Shown here: one piece after another, positions 44,666 to 53,367 of the stretch
Position numbering within the stretch: the first letter of the stretch is position 1
How the letters are laid out: each line of letters begins with the position of its first letter
From: CAWKEY01 sp963848675
GTDB lineage: Bacteria > Pseudomonadota > Gammaproteobacteria > Methylococcales > Methylomonadaceae
Assembly: GCA_963848675.1 (NCBI GenBank)
Contig: CAWKEY010000052.1
Coordinates: forward strand, 1-64,000
DNA length: 64,000 bases
Direction: 5' to 3'
The notes under the pieces: model-generated
What the model was told of the DNA's origin: nothing
Database searches by the model: none
Seen by the model: only the letters and a program-made list of their open reading frames with translations
Made by a program: the position numbers and the translations under genes

Positions 44666-44866
44666 CTAAACCTTTTCTGTTAAGTGTAGTAAATTTATCA
44701 CTGCTTTTGAGTTTCCAGCGTATTCTTCCAAGTGCTTGCTGGATAAGTGGGCATACCGCAAAACCATCGTTAGATCCGCCCATCCACCTAATTCTTTAAG
44801 CACATGAAGCGGCGTTCCATTTTGTACATGCCAGCTTGCCCATGTGTGCCTTAGCCCATATTTAAC
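44666..44866 (-). pseudogene. C-terminal remnant of a second tyrosine integrase
   Basis: Minus-strand reading gives YGLRHTWASWHVQNGTPLHV, then LKELGGWADLTMVLRYAHLS and SKHLEEYAGN, then a stop at 44666. This is the catalytic end of a phage-type integrase: the second R and H of the RHTWASW box, the H/W of GGW, and the tyrosine in RYAHLS. The N-terminal three quarters are missing, cut by what looks like the 5' end of a group II intron. It lies just outside att, so an earlier phage or island also used this tRNA locus. Confidence 0.8.
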
Positions 44867-45034
44867 GTGCGCCGTGGAAAGGCGCTATTTTCTAGCGGGT
44901 GCAAAACCCGTCCGGCAACTGTCGTTCCAGCCGGTAGCAACTAGAGCAGTCGTCTAGGTAACAAAGCGGCTGAAGCCTTTAGTGTAGAGGGTTCTTTAAG
45001 GAACTTGGCGAGCATGTAGGCTGTAACCGGTAAA
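44867..45034 (+). mobile_element. 5' fragment of a group II intron
   Basis: The stretch starts with GTGCGCC, a typical bacterial group II intron 5' end, and continues with stem-loop-rich text (AGCGGGTGCAAAACCCGT; GGCAACTGTCGTTCCAGCC). It is cut at 45034 by the inverted repeat of an IS3-family element. It does not match the 5' end of the intron further right, so it comes from another intron, possibly the one whose reverse transcriptase is at 56.2-57.5 kb and whose 5' part is missing. Confidence 0.5.
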
Positions 45035-45064
45035 TGTCAAAATACTTGTCGCCTTTGATGAAAA

Positions 45065-46132
45065 TTAATGCACACTCATGCTCGTACAATTTGCAGGCGG
45101 CGTGCTCGGTTTATCGGGATTTAAGAACACCTCAGCTTGCCATTCCCAGTTTCTGATGTCCTTGCTCCAGCGGGCAGGATTCGCCTCTTTAGCGGCACTA
45201 TAGGTGGCTTTTCTTGTGTTGAGAATGGCTTGATCTTCGCCGTTATGGCGTTGTTCCGGGGTGACAAAATGGATGCTGCTGTGCCGATGTTCAAGGTTGT
45301 ACCAGGCCACAAAGTCCGTCACCCATGTTCTGGCTTCTGCTAATGTCGCGAACGGTTGCAACGGATATTCAGGGCGATATTTCAAGGTTTTGAACAAGGC
45401 TTCTGAATAGGGGTTGTCATTGCTGACCGACGGGCGACTCAAGGAGGGCATGACGCCCAGTTGCTGCAGCGTTGCCAGCATGGTGGCGCCTTTCATCGGA
45501 CTGCCATTGTCGGAATGCAAGATCACTTGCCCCTCGGCAATGCCTTCACGTCGACAGATATCACGGATGACATCGGCCGCATAGACACTGTTTTCTTCCA
45601 CATAAACCTGCCAGCCGACTATTTTCCGGCTGAAGATATCCATAAAAAGATACAGATAGAAGAATTGACCTTTGACGGCGGTCGCCAGATAGGTAATGTC
45701 CCAGCTGTACAGTTGATTGGGCGCGGTCGCCGATAAGGCCTTGGGTTTTGAGACCTTCCGGGGCGCCTGACTGGCATGCCGATGGGCCAGTTGGTTCTCG
45801 GCTTTTAGAATACGGTAAAAGGTGGATTCCGAGGCGAGGTATTCTCCCCGCTCTGCCAAGCGCGGTACGATCTGGTGCGGTGTTAGCTGTTTAAACTCCT
45901 CGCCATTGGCGGTGGCGATGACCTGCGCGCGTTCGGCTTCGGACAGCTTATTGGCCGGCGTGAAGGCGCGGGTAATCCGGCCGTCTGCCTGGAGTTCTTC
46001 GGGTTGCCGCCAGCGCTGGAGCGTGCGCGTGCTTAAACCGATAATGCCGCAGGCCTTGTTAAGTCGTGCACCTCCGCTTACAGCGAGGTCGATCCATTCA
46101 ATCAGTTGTCGGCGTTCTGCGAGTGCAATCAT
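45065..46132 (-). CDS. IS3-family transposase OrfB (DDE integrase)
   Basis: 355 residues. Order: helix-turn-helix-like start, HTH_21-type region (SESTFYRILKAENQLAHRHA), then the rve catalytic core with D in YSWDITYLATAVKG, D in ILHSDNGSPMKGATM and E in NPYSEALFKTLKYRPEYP, 35 residues after the second D as usual. All three catalytic residues are present, so the protein may be active. The start overlaps orfA by four bases (ATGA). In this group OrfB is made alone or as an OrfAB fusion by frameshifting; here coupling through the overlap looks more likely. Confidence 0.92.
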   Translation of the reverse strand: MIALAERRQLIEWIDLAVSGGARLNKACGIIGLSTRTLQRWRQPEELQADGRITRAFTPANKLSEAERAQVIATANGEEFKQLTPHQIVPRLAERGEYLASESTFYRILKAENQLAHRHASQAPRKVSKPKALSATAPNQLYSWDITYLATAVKGQFFYLYLFMDIFSRKIVGWQVYVEENSVYAADVIRDICRREGIAEGQVILHSDNGSPMKGATMLATLQQLGVMPSLSRPSVSNDNPYSEALFKTLKYRPEYPLQPFATLAEARTWVTDFVAWYNLEHRHSSIHFVTPEQRHNGEDQAILNTRKATYSAAKEANPARWSKDIRNWEWQAEVFLNPDKPSTPPANCTSMSVH

Positions 46133-46611
46133 GACGCCTTTTCCTCCCAGAACGCTTGGAACTTTTTTTGCAGCACCAGTAACGCCGCGGCTTCTGCCAA
46201 GGCTTTCTCCTTGCGTTGTAAGTCCTTTTTCAGTTGCTTGTTTTCATCACGCACGCTTTTATCAGACGGCGCCTGCGCTGACGTGTGCGAGCCGCTGATA
46301 AAATCCTGCTGCCAGGCCTCCAGGTGATGAGGAAACACGCCCTGCGCTCGGCAGAAAGCATTTAAACGCTCCGCTTCCAGGCCATGGCTGGCCATTAAGG
46401 CCTGAAAGCGTTCCTCGGGTGTCCAGTCGACAGGACGTTTAGTCGTTTTATTTTCTGACATTGTTTGCGGACGATAGTGTCTTAACCAGTGTTTTAACGT
46501 GAAGACGTTGATGTTTAATTCCTCGGCAATACACTGTATCGTTTTATCGCCTCTTTGTAACAGTTTTTGAATCGCTTGCTCTCTAAACGCTTGGCTATAT
46601 TTTGATTTCAT
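46129..46611 (-). CDS. IS3-family transposase OrfA (helix-turn-helix protein)
   Basis: 160 residues. The N-terminal HTH is seen in YSQAFREQAIQKLLQRGDKT and the recognition helix NVFTLKHWLRHY. The C-terminal half is a coiled coil (SVRDENKQLKKDLQRKEKAL), as in OrfA proteins that form the DNA-binding part of the transposase. It lies 45 bases inside the right inverted repeat and ends in an ATGA overlap with orfB. Intact by appearance. Confidence 0.9.
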   Translation of the reverse strand: MKSKYSQAFREQAIQKLLQRGDKTIQCIAEELNINVFTLKHWLRHYRPQTMSENKTTKRPVDWTPEERFQALMASHGLEAERLNAFCRAQGVFPHHLEAWQQDFISGSHTSAQAPSDKSVRDENKQLKKDLQRKEKALAEAAALLVLQKKFQAFWEEKAS

Positions 46612-46656
46612 GTCGAACCTCTTTTTTAAAATTTAGAGGCGACAGATATCCTGACA

Positions 46657-46945
46657 TGGGGGGCACATCGAACCAAGGGGGTGCGGAAGGCATAGTGTGG
46701 AAGATTAATACGAGACCCCAGGCGAACTCATAGAATTTTCAGGTGGCGCTGAGATATGTGAACCTATAAGGAAACCGGAAATGGTAAACGATGTTCTATG
46801 AGTAGCCGGACGACTGAATAGTACCTGAACCGTTATGCAAGTAAGTTGCCTTGAAACTGGCAGCTGCTTGTGCTGGGGAAGGCGGTCGGCAAGTTGTGTG
46901 GGTCAGCCCAGAAATCTAATGTGTAAAGTGCTGCGGATCAGTTCT
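46657..46945 (+). mobile_element. Group II intron fragment (domain I-IV part)
   Basis: This stretch matches the region just before the reverse transcriptase start of the intron at 52.2-56.1 kb. Shared text includes TGGAAGATTAATACG, ACTCATAGAATTTTCAGGTG and GAACGATGTTCTATGAGTAG-like words, with scattered differences. It is cut on the left by the IS3 element and on the right by a Tn3 transposase fragment. It is a second, diverged copy of the same intron type. Confidence 0.75.
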
Positions 46946-47357
46946 TAGAACTGAAGACAGCGCTACGGGTGGGGTTTGATTGCGTGTAGGTACATAATTT
47001 CCGAATCAGCGTACTTTGAGTCATTTCCTTGATCCCCAGAGTGGCCACGATCTGGTCGATATTGGATTTTTCGTCTTGAACCGCCTGTAAGTCGATACTC
47101 CCAACAGGCTGAATCAGGCATTTCTCGTATTTCATAGGATCACCGCAGCAATAAAGATTCTTCAATTGCGTCTCAAGGTTAGTGAAACGCGGTTCGAACC
47201 GCAATCCGAACCAGTACGTGATTGCGAAATTAGCCTTGTTAACGCTATGCATGTCACCAGTAATCACCATTGGCACGATGTCGGATGTATTCTGGTACCA
47301 GATGTCGAAAACAAAATGGGCTTCATATTCATGGGCACCGATCAGCCCCCCATTCAC
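46938..47357 (-). pseudogene. Tn3-family transposase (TnpA) fragment
   Basis: 139 codons matching the C-terminal catalytic part of Tn3 TnpA: GAHEYEAHFVFDIWYQNTSD, then ITGDMHSVNKANFAITYWFG and LRFEPRFTNL, including the conserved D of TGDMHS. The full protein has about 1000 residues, so roughly 85 percent is missing. The 5' side is cut by an IS end at 47373 and the 3' side by the group II intron fragment. It cannot be functional. Confidence 0.85.
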
Positions 47358-47372
47358 GGGTACATAGTTACA

Positions 47373-48918
47373 TAGTGCCTGACCGATAAGTAAAATAGCT
47401 ATTATATAACAACAGCTTGCAGTATAATATCAAAAATGAAGATGATGACCGCACCCAACCAGCGGCACCGGGCCAAAACCTTCAAGCCATTGAAAAACAA
47501 TAACAATAGAAAACGTCCCGTCAACATCAACAGGGCGGGCCCTGCCAAACCACCCAAAACTCAGGGAAAACTCATGAGAGACACCTTCCCAAGCCAACAG
47601 ACCATCGGCCAAGTCGACATCGCCGACATTCAGATCGACGTGCGCTCGCGGGACGACATCCCCCTGATCCTGCTTGGCCTCCAGCACATCTATTGCAGCG
47701 ATGGCTTGCGGGACAAAGTCTTCGAGATCATCAAGGACATCCTGCCGACGCAAGTCGTCGACGGCCAGGCCAAAGTGGTCTCCGCCGAGTTGGGCTGCCC
47801 CGGCATGAACCAATGGACCATCCTGGTGCTGGGTTGCTTGCGCCTGTGCCTGAACGCCGCTTTGACCGCATCCACGAGTTGGCCAACCAGCACCGCACCC
47901 TGCGGCTCATCCTTGGCATTCCAATGGGACGAAAAGAATTTTACAAACGCTGCAAGAACTTGGCAGTTTAAATGCCTGGGAAGAAACTCAAGAAAAGCGC
48001 GTCGAAGCGACCGTCGCGCAACTGGCCAGCCAGTACGCCGTCTGCGCAATGCAACTAGCCAAGCCCCGGCAATTCATCGCCCACGCCCAGCGCCAAATCG
48101 GCCAAATCGAGCGCCGCGTGCTCAAGGGTGAGGTCATCCCGCACGATGAGAAAGTCTTCTCCCTGTTCCAGCCGCACACCGAATGGATCGTCAAGGGCAA
48201 GGCCGGGGTGCCGGTGGAGTTAGGCCTGCGCGTGGCGGTGGTGGAAAGCAAGGAGGGCTTCATCTTGCACCATCAGGTCATGGAAAAACAAACAGACGAC
48301 CAGATCGCGGTAAGCATCGTCAAGGAAACGCAACAGCACTTCCCCTCGTTCAAGGCCTGTAGCTTTGACAAGGGCTTCCACAGCCCCGCCAACCAAACCG
48401 AGCTTAAGGCGATGCTTGACCAAGTCACCCTGCCCAAGAAAGGCAAGTGCTCTGCCAGCGATGAGGCGCGTGAGCGCGATGGCGCCTTTGTTGCCGCCCG
48501 GAAGGCGCACTCGGCCGTTGAGTCCGGCATCAACGCGCTGGAGGTGCACGGCCTGGACAAGTGCCCAGACCACGGCATCGGCGGCTTCAAGCGCTATGTC
48601 GCCCTGGCCGTGCTGTCGCGCAACCTCCAAAAGATCGGTCAGATCAAGCGCGACGCCGAACGCGAGCGTCTGGCTCAGGAGCGGGAGCGGCTACGACAGC
48701 GCCAGCAGAAGCTCGCCGCCTAAGTTTTTTAACCGCGGTATTGCGACAAGACAGGCAAGCTGCGTCCGGAATCCCGAGAGCTTGCCCCTGCCGGATGGAT
48801 TGCAAGCTTTTTAGTCGATAAGCACCACAAGAAAGCCGTTAGCCTTCCAGCTTCCGCGTGAATTTTGGCACCTTTTGCTGTGAGGGCGGTTATTTTTGGC
48901 TTTTTCGGTCAGGCACTA
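47373..48918 (+). mobile_element. Insertion sequence copy 1, internally deleted (ISNCY-like)
   Basis: Starts TAGTGCCTGACCGATAAG and ends CGGTCAGGCACTA, an inverted repeat of about 13 bases. Apart from the middle it is nearly identical to the copy that follows in tandem. About 370 bases are missing and a divergent stretch lies near 47945-48000. The two copies are separated only by TA. Confidence 0.85.
47436..48723 (+). pseudogene. Broken transposase gene of IS copy 1
   Basis: The frame begins like the intact transposase of copy 2 (MKMMTAPNQRHRAKTFKPL) up to about codon 150. It then loses the frame at CTGAACGCCGCTTTGACC, where copy 2 has an extra base. A deletion and a diverged patch follow around 47945-48000 (including GGCAGTTTAAATGCCTGG, whose counterpart in copy 2 is GGCAGTTTAAGAACTGCCTG). 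The original frame resumes until 48723. At least one single-base loss and one deletion of over 300 bases make it non-functional, though its ends could still be moved by the transposase of copy 2. Confidence 0.85.
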
Positions 48919-48920
48919 TA

Positions 48921-50834
48921 TAGTGCCTGACCGATAAGTAAAATAGCTATTATATAACAACAGCTTGCAGTATAATATCAATAATGAAGATGATGACCGC
49001 ACCCAACCAGCGGCGCCGGGCCAAAACCTTCAAGCCATTGAAAAACAATAACAATAGAAAACGTCCCGTCAACACCAACAGGGCGGGCCCTGCCAAACCA
49101 CCCAAAACTCAGGGAAAACTCATGAGAGACACCTTCCCAAGCCAACAGACCATCGGCCAAGTCGACATCGCCGACATCCAGATCGACGTGCGCTCGCGGG
49201 ACGACATCCCCCTGATCCTGCTCGGCCTCCAGCACATCTATTGCAGCGATGGCTTGCGGGACAAGGTCTTCGAGATCATCAAGGACATCCTGCCGACGCA
49301 AGTCGTCGACGGCCAGGCCAAAGTGGTCTCCGCCGAGTTGGGCTGCCCTGGCATGAACCAATGGACCATCCTGGTGCTGGGTTGCTTGCGCCTGTGCCTG
49401 AACGCCGACTTTGACCGCATCCACGAGTTGGCCAACCAGCACCGCACCCTGCGGCTCATCCTTGGCATTGCCGAATGGGACGAAAAGATATTCTCCCTAC
49501 AGACGCTCAAGGACAATCTCGCCTTGTTCACGCCGGAGATCCTGGCCCGCATCAACCAGGCGGTGGTGGAGACCGGCTATGCCCTGCTCGGTAAAAAAAA
49601 CAGCCCCGCGCCCGCCGCAGGCCGCTGTGACTCGTTCGTGGTGGAGACTGACGTGCACTTTCCAACCGACGTCAACCTGCTGTACGATGCCATGCGGGTG
49701 CTCCTCCAGCTTTGCGCGCAATTCAGCGAGACCTACGATCTGAAGGGCTGGCGGCAGTTTAAGAACTGCCTGAAGAAACTCAGAAAAGCCATGCGCGTCA
49801 TCCAGAAGCTCAAACACTCCACCTCCAAGGACGCGGCCAAGCAGCAGGCCAAGGCCGAGCAGATCGCCAAGGCTCACCAGACCTTCATTAGCCTGTCGGC
49901 CGCCCACCTAAAGCGCGTCGAAGCGACCGTCGCGCAACTGGCCAGCCAGTACGCCGTCTGCGCAATGCAACTAGCCAAGCCCCGGCAATTCATCGCCCAC
50001 GCCCAGCGCCAAATCGGCCAAATCGAGCGCCGCGTGCTCAAGGGTGAGGTCATCCCGCACGATGAGAAAGTCTTCTCCCTGTTCCAGCCGCACACCGAAT
50101 GGATCGTCAAGGGCAAGGCCGGGGTGCCGGTGGAGTTAGGCCTGCGCGTGGCGGTGGTGGAAAGCAAGGAGGGCTTCATCTTGCACCATCAGGTCATGGA
50201 AAAACAAACAGACGACCAGATCGCGGTAAGCATCGTCAAGGAAACGCAACAGCACTTCCCCTCGTTCAAGGCCTGTAGCTTTGACAAGGGCTTCCACAGC
50301 CCCGCCAACCAAACCGAGCTTAAGGCGATGCTTGACCAAGTCACCCTGCCCAAGAAAGGCAAGTGCTCTGCCAGCGATGAGGCGCGTGAGCGCGATGGCG
50401 CCTTTGTTGCCGCCCGGAAGGCGCACTCGGCCGTTGAGTCCGGCATCAACGCGCTGGAGGTGCACGGCCTGGACAAGTGCCCAGACCACGGCATCGGCGG
50501 CTTCAAGCGCTATGTCGCCCTGGCCGTGCTGTCGCGCAACCTCCAAAAGATCGGTCAGATCAAGCGCGACGCCGAACGCGAGCGTCTGGCTCAGGAGCGG
50601 GAGCGGCTACGACAGCGCCAGCAAAAGCTCGCCGCCTAAGTTTTTTAACCGCGGTATTGCGGCAAGACAGGCAAGCTGCGTCCGGAATCCCGAGAGCTTG
50701 CCCCTGCCGGATGGATTGCAAGCTTTTTAGTCGATAAGCACCACAAGAAAGCCGTTAGCCTTCCAGCTTCCGCGTGAATTTTGGCACCTTTTGCTGTGAG
50801 GGCGGTTATTTTTGGCTTTTTCGGTCAGGCACTA
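48921..50834 (+). mobile_element. Insertion sequence copy 2, intact (1914 bp)
   Basis: Same ends as copy 1 (TAGTGCC...GGCACTA), flanked by TA on both sides, which looks like a 2-base target duplication or target site. One full transposase gene. It stands head to tail with copy 1, so replicative slippage or insertion next to an existing copy created the array. Confidence 0.88.
48984..50639 (+). CDS. Transposase of IS copy 2 (DDE type, ISNCY-like)
   Basis: 551 residues. Layout: basic N-terminus (KTFKPLKNNNNRKRP), a DNA-binding region, then a DDE-type core with ETDVHFPTDVNLLYDAMRVL (the first D is in ETDVHFP), a second acidic site in KACSFDKGFHSP, and a late acidic/helical part with AVESGINALEVHGLDKCPD (candidate catalytic E), ending in a very basic coiled coil (RERLAQERERLRQRQQK). 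I place it in the ISNCY (ISDol1-like) group from memory; the family label is less sure than the transposase call. Complete and probably active, since the neighbouring copy is almost identical. Confidence 0.85.
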   Translation: MKMMTAPNQRRRAKTFKPLKNNNNRKRPVNTNRAGPAKPPKTQGKLMRDTFPSQQTIGQVDIADIQIDVRSRDDIPLILLGLQHIYCSDGLRDKVFEIIKDILPTQVVDGQAKVVSAELGCPGMNQWTILVLGCLRLCLNADFDRIHELANQHRTLRLILGIAEWDEKIFSLQTLKDNLALFTPEILARINQAVVETGYALLGKKNSPAPAAGRCDSFVVETDVHFPTDVNLLYDAMRVLLQLCAQFSETYDLKGWRQFKNCLKKLRKAMRVIQKLKHSTSKDAAKQQAKAEQIAKAHQTFISLSAAHLKRVEATVAQLASQYAVCAMQLAKPRQFIAHAQRQIGQIERRVLKGEVIPHDEKVFSLFQPHTEWIVKGKAGVPVELGLRVAVVESKEGFILHHQVMEKQTDDQIAVSIVKETQQHFPSFKACSFDKGFHSPANQTELKAMLDQVTLPKKGKCSASDEARERDGAFVAARKAHSAVESGINALEVHGLDKCPDHGIGGFKRYVALAVLSRNLQKIGQIKRDAERERLAQERERLRQRQQKLAA

Positions 50835-51008
50835 TATAGACAATCTTTACTAATTTTTTTCTCTACGCATTAAGGAAACCCGAATCTCTTGGAAAAAAGC
50901 TGTTTTACATTTATGTCAAACTAAACCATTTTCATGCTGGTTTTTTTATGTTCTGATAATTCATAATAATAAATTACGTAGTAATTGGCCCAATGTGCCT
51001 TATTCCCG

Positions 51009-51488
51009 TTATATTTGTCTCTTTAGTGACAGGATCAAGGTCATAGGTTGTGTCGGTGAGGCGACGAACCCATGATGCTCATAGAAAGCCTTTGCTTCAA
51101 TTGAAAGTGCATGGACAAGAAGTCCGCGTATGCCAAGAATACCTCCTGCTTGTGCCGTGCGAACGACGGCATCTTGAAGTAAGGCAACCCCAAGTCCTTT
51201 ACCTTGACAGGATTTATCAACAGCAAGACGGCCAAGAATGGCAACAGGAACAGGATCGGGCATATTGCGACGAATTGAGGTGGGTGTATCGCTCAACTCC
51301 AATGCGCCTGAGGCAAGACAATAATAGCCGACAACCCTTTTCCCTTCGGTTACAACGTAGGTGCGAGACGCTCCGTTGACTTGATTAGGGTGCGCTCGCT
51401 TCTTGAGCCAGTCATCAAGGCTATCAACACCACAGGCAAAGTCATCAAGCTGACAATCCGCAGCCAGTAGACCGGGCGTAGAAAGCAT
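51009..51488 (-). CDS. GNAT-family acetyltransferase toxin (TacT-like)
   Basis: 159 residues. GNAT fold with acetyl-CoA loop motif QGKGLG in AILGRLAVDKSCQGKGLGVA, preceded by a YYCLASGALEL strand, and the C-terminal catalytic tyrosine in AKAFYEHHGFV. TacT-type toxins acetylate the amino group of charged tRNAs and stop translation. The start ATG overlaps the stop of the DUF1778 antitoxin gene by one base (TAATG), the standard arrangement. Most likely a plasmid- or island-type addiction module within this mobile-element pile. Confidence 0.92.
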   Translation of the reverse strand: MLSTPGLLAADCQLDDFACGVDSLDDWLKKRAHPNQVNGASRTYVVTEGKRVVGYYCLASGALELSDTPTSIRRNMPDPVPVAILGRLAVDKSCQGKGLGVALLQDAVVRTAQAGGILGIRGLLVHALSIEAKAFYEHHGFVASPTQPMTLILSLKRQI

Positions 51489-51775
51489 TACGCATCCCAG
51501 GGTTTTGCAGCGGCCATTAGCCGTTCAAACCCATCACCGCTAGGTGGGCGGTCAAGAACCTCAACAAAATAGTCGTAAGTTTTTTGGTCAACCCGCACGA
51601 GCGCTTGGTCAAGCAGGGATTCCTCCGCCGCACGTCGAGCGGCATCAATCATAAAGTCAGAACGCGTCTTACCCTGTGCCTTTGCTGCTCTGTCAATCAA
51701 AGCGCGAATATCACTGCGAATGCGTAGATTAACCGCATGGGTTTGTGTATCGGTTGTTGTTTGGCTGTAAGGCAT
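51488..51775 (-). CDS. DUF1778 antitoxin (TacA-like, ribbon-helix-helix)
   Basis: 95 residues. The RHH domain is visible as AVNLRIRSDIRALIDRAAKA with the following helix SDFMIDAARRAAEE. The C-terminal tail (DQKTYDYFVEVLDRPPSGDG) would bind and neutralise the GNAT toxin. A good ribosome site (AGGAG, then TTTCT) precedes the ATG. A perfect 9-bp palindrome lies about 45-60 bases upstream, as expected for autorepression. Confidence 0.92.
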   Translation of the reverse strand: MPYSQTTTDTQTHAVNLRIRSDIRALIDRAAKAQGKTRSDFMIDAARRAAEESLLDQALVRVDQKTYDYFVEVLDRPPSGDGFERLMAAAKPWDA

Positions 51776-51818
51776 AGAAACTCCTATTTATTCAAGCTAC
51801 ATCAATCATACTATAGTA

Positions 51819-51837
51819 AGATACACAATGTGTATCT
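51819..51837. promoter_or_regulatory. Palindromic operator of the TacA-TacT-like module
   Basis: AGATACACA and TGTGTATCT form a perfect 9-bp inverted repeat around a single A. On the minus strand a TATAGT -10-like box directly follows it, towards the antitoxin start. Autorepression by the RHH antitoxin is the expected role. Confidence 0.65.
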
Positions 51838-51960
51838 ATTTTCTTTCATAGATGATCGTTTATACAATAATGACAAATAAAGGCTCTATGGCATTCCATT
51901 ACACACAACTTTACATTGATACGGTAAGATAATGAATTTCAACTACTATCATTACCACCA

Positions 51961-52121
51961 TGAGCTGGGCAGCAGAAGAATTTAAGAGCATAGACTTAGG
52001 CGACAAGCCTCTGAACGAACGCGCATATCTCTTGGCAGAACAATTGGCCGCCAAGCCAACGGCGCGTATTCCTGCGGCTTGCGGAGGATGGGCTGAAACG
52101 CAGGCCGCTTATAGGTTTACC
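51961..52121 (+). pseudogene. N-terminal fragment of a Tn5/IS4-type transposase
   Basis: The frame reads MSWAAEEFKSIDLGDKPLNE, then RAYLLAEQLAAKPTARIPAA and CGGWAETQAAYRF, then a stop. This is the N-terminal domain of IS50/Tn5-like IS4-family transposases (usual signature ACGGWAETxAAYRF). The remaining 400 residues are absent. The text from 52122 to 52190 is unassigned and precedes the group II intron, which may have landed nearby. Confidence 0.8.
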
Positions 52122-53367
52122 TGATTACCCATAAACCTCAGCCAACTTCAGCAAGCGCATCGGCATAGGCGGTGTTCGGGCCGCGAGTGTGCCACGAATG
52201 CGTGGTTGAGTAGTGTAAGGCTACTCGAAGTCCAATGCTGCACAAAAGATGAGGGTAGGCCCCTCGGGATCGGCTTGCAGGAGCTGGTTCCAAACCACCT
52301 TAAGCTGCATGGGTAAAGAGCCTTTGTGGTGAGCGTTAAGGAAAAGGCGCAACTTGATTGCGTCAGGTGCGGATAGAGGAGACGAGCGCAAGCGAATCAT
52401 TGGTGAGGTGTCGAAAGTACGTAAATGTCGTCAAAACTGGAGACTTACGGTACTCCAGGACAAGTTCAAGGGACACCTGTTTACTGCTTGAATGGTGGCC
52501 GGCATAGAGATGGCGTGACCTTTATCCAGGCTTTTGTGTGGAACGTGGGAACCTGTCGCCTGGATGTTAAGGGAGAAACACAAGTGGAGGCACCACAAGT
52601 GTGAGAGTACCGAGGCTAGGCACAGGGGCGGAGTAACTCGTAGTGTGCGCTGGGCAGCGCATTAATCAGGAGGGTTAAAGTCCCTCTGGCATTCTGATAA
52701 GGAGTGCTATATCCAAAAGCGGGGGTAATGCCTTGCTAGCCGGGGTATACAGATAAGGAGAAGCCTAAACGGGCACGAAGCTGGAAACGGTGGACATAGC
52801 CAAGGTTGAGCCTAAGTCGGGTGTACTGTTGAAAGACAACCGGAGGACAGGGTGTCCACCGCGAGGTGGAATCCGAAGGGTTTGAGGAGAAACACCGGGC
52901 CGTAATCGAAGAGGCGACTCTATAGATGAACCGGTCGGCCAAAGATGGGGCAAGGTCGAGCCTGCACTATGGAGGCGAAGGCGTTCTTATCCACCCATCG
53001 AACCAAGGTGTGTGCGGATGGCACGGTGTGGAAGATTAATACGTGACCCCAGGAGAACTCATAGAATTTTCAGGTGGCGCTGAGATAAGTGAACCTATAA
53101 GCAAACACGAAATGGTGAACGATGTTCTATGAGTAGTCGGACGACTGAATAGTACCTGAAGCGTTATGAAAATAAGGTGACCATGAAAATGGCAGCAGAG
53201 TGTGCTGGGGAAGGCGGTCGGCAAGGTGGTTGGACAAAGACAAGTAATCTAAAGAGTAAAGTTTATGGCAAGGAACAGTTCCTTAAGTGAAAAACCCCTA
53301 GGCGATGAACCGAGGAGATTAGTGCATTGGCTGAATCCAACAGGAGAAAAGAAGGTTCACTCATTAG

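Larger units (their letters stand above)
45035..46656 (-). mobile_element. IS3-family insertion sequence (1622 bp)
   Basis: Terminal inverted repeats TGTCAAAATACTTGTCGCCT and TGTCAGGATATCTGTCGCCT match at 16 of 20 bases. The element carries overlapping orfA and orfB on the minus strand. No target duplication is visible: the left flank ends in CGGTAAA, the right begins with TGGGGGG. The element therefore may have been involved in a rearrangement. A fragment of the same element lies at 58.2-58.5 kb in the opposite orientation. Confidence 0.88.

Noticed and set aside
47430..50546. Long minus-strand frames in the two IS copies
   Set aside because: They mirror the high-GC transposase codons and lack ribosome sites; they are complements of the real gene.
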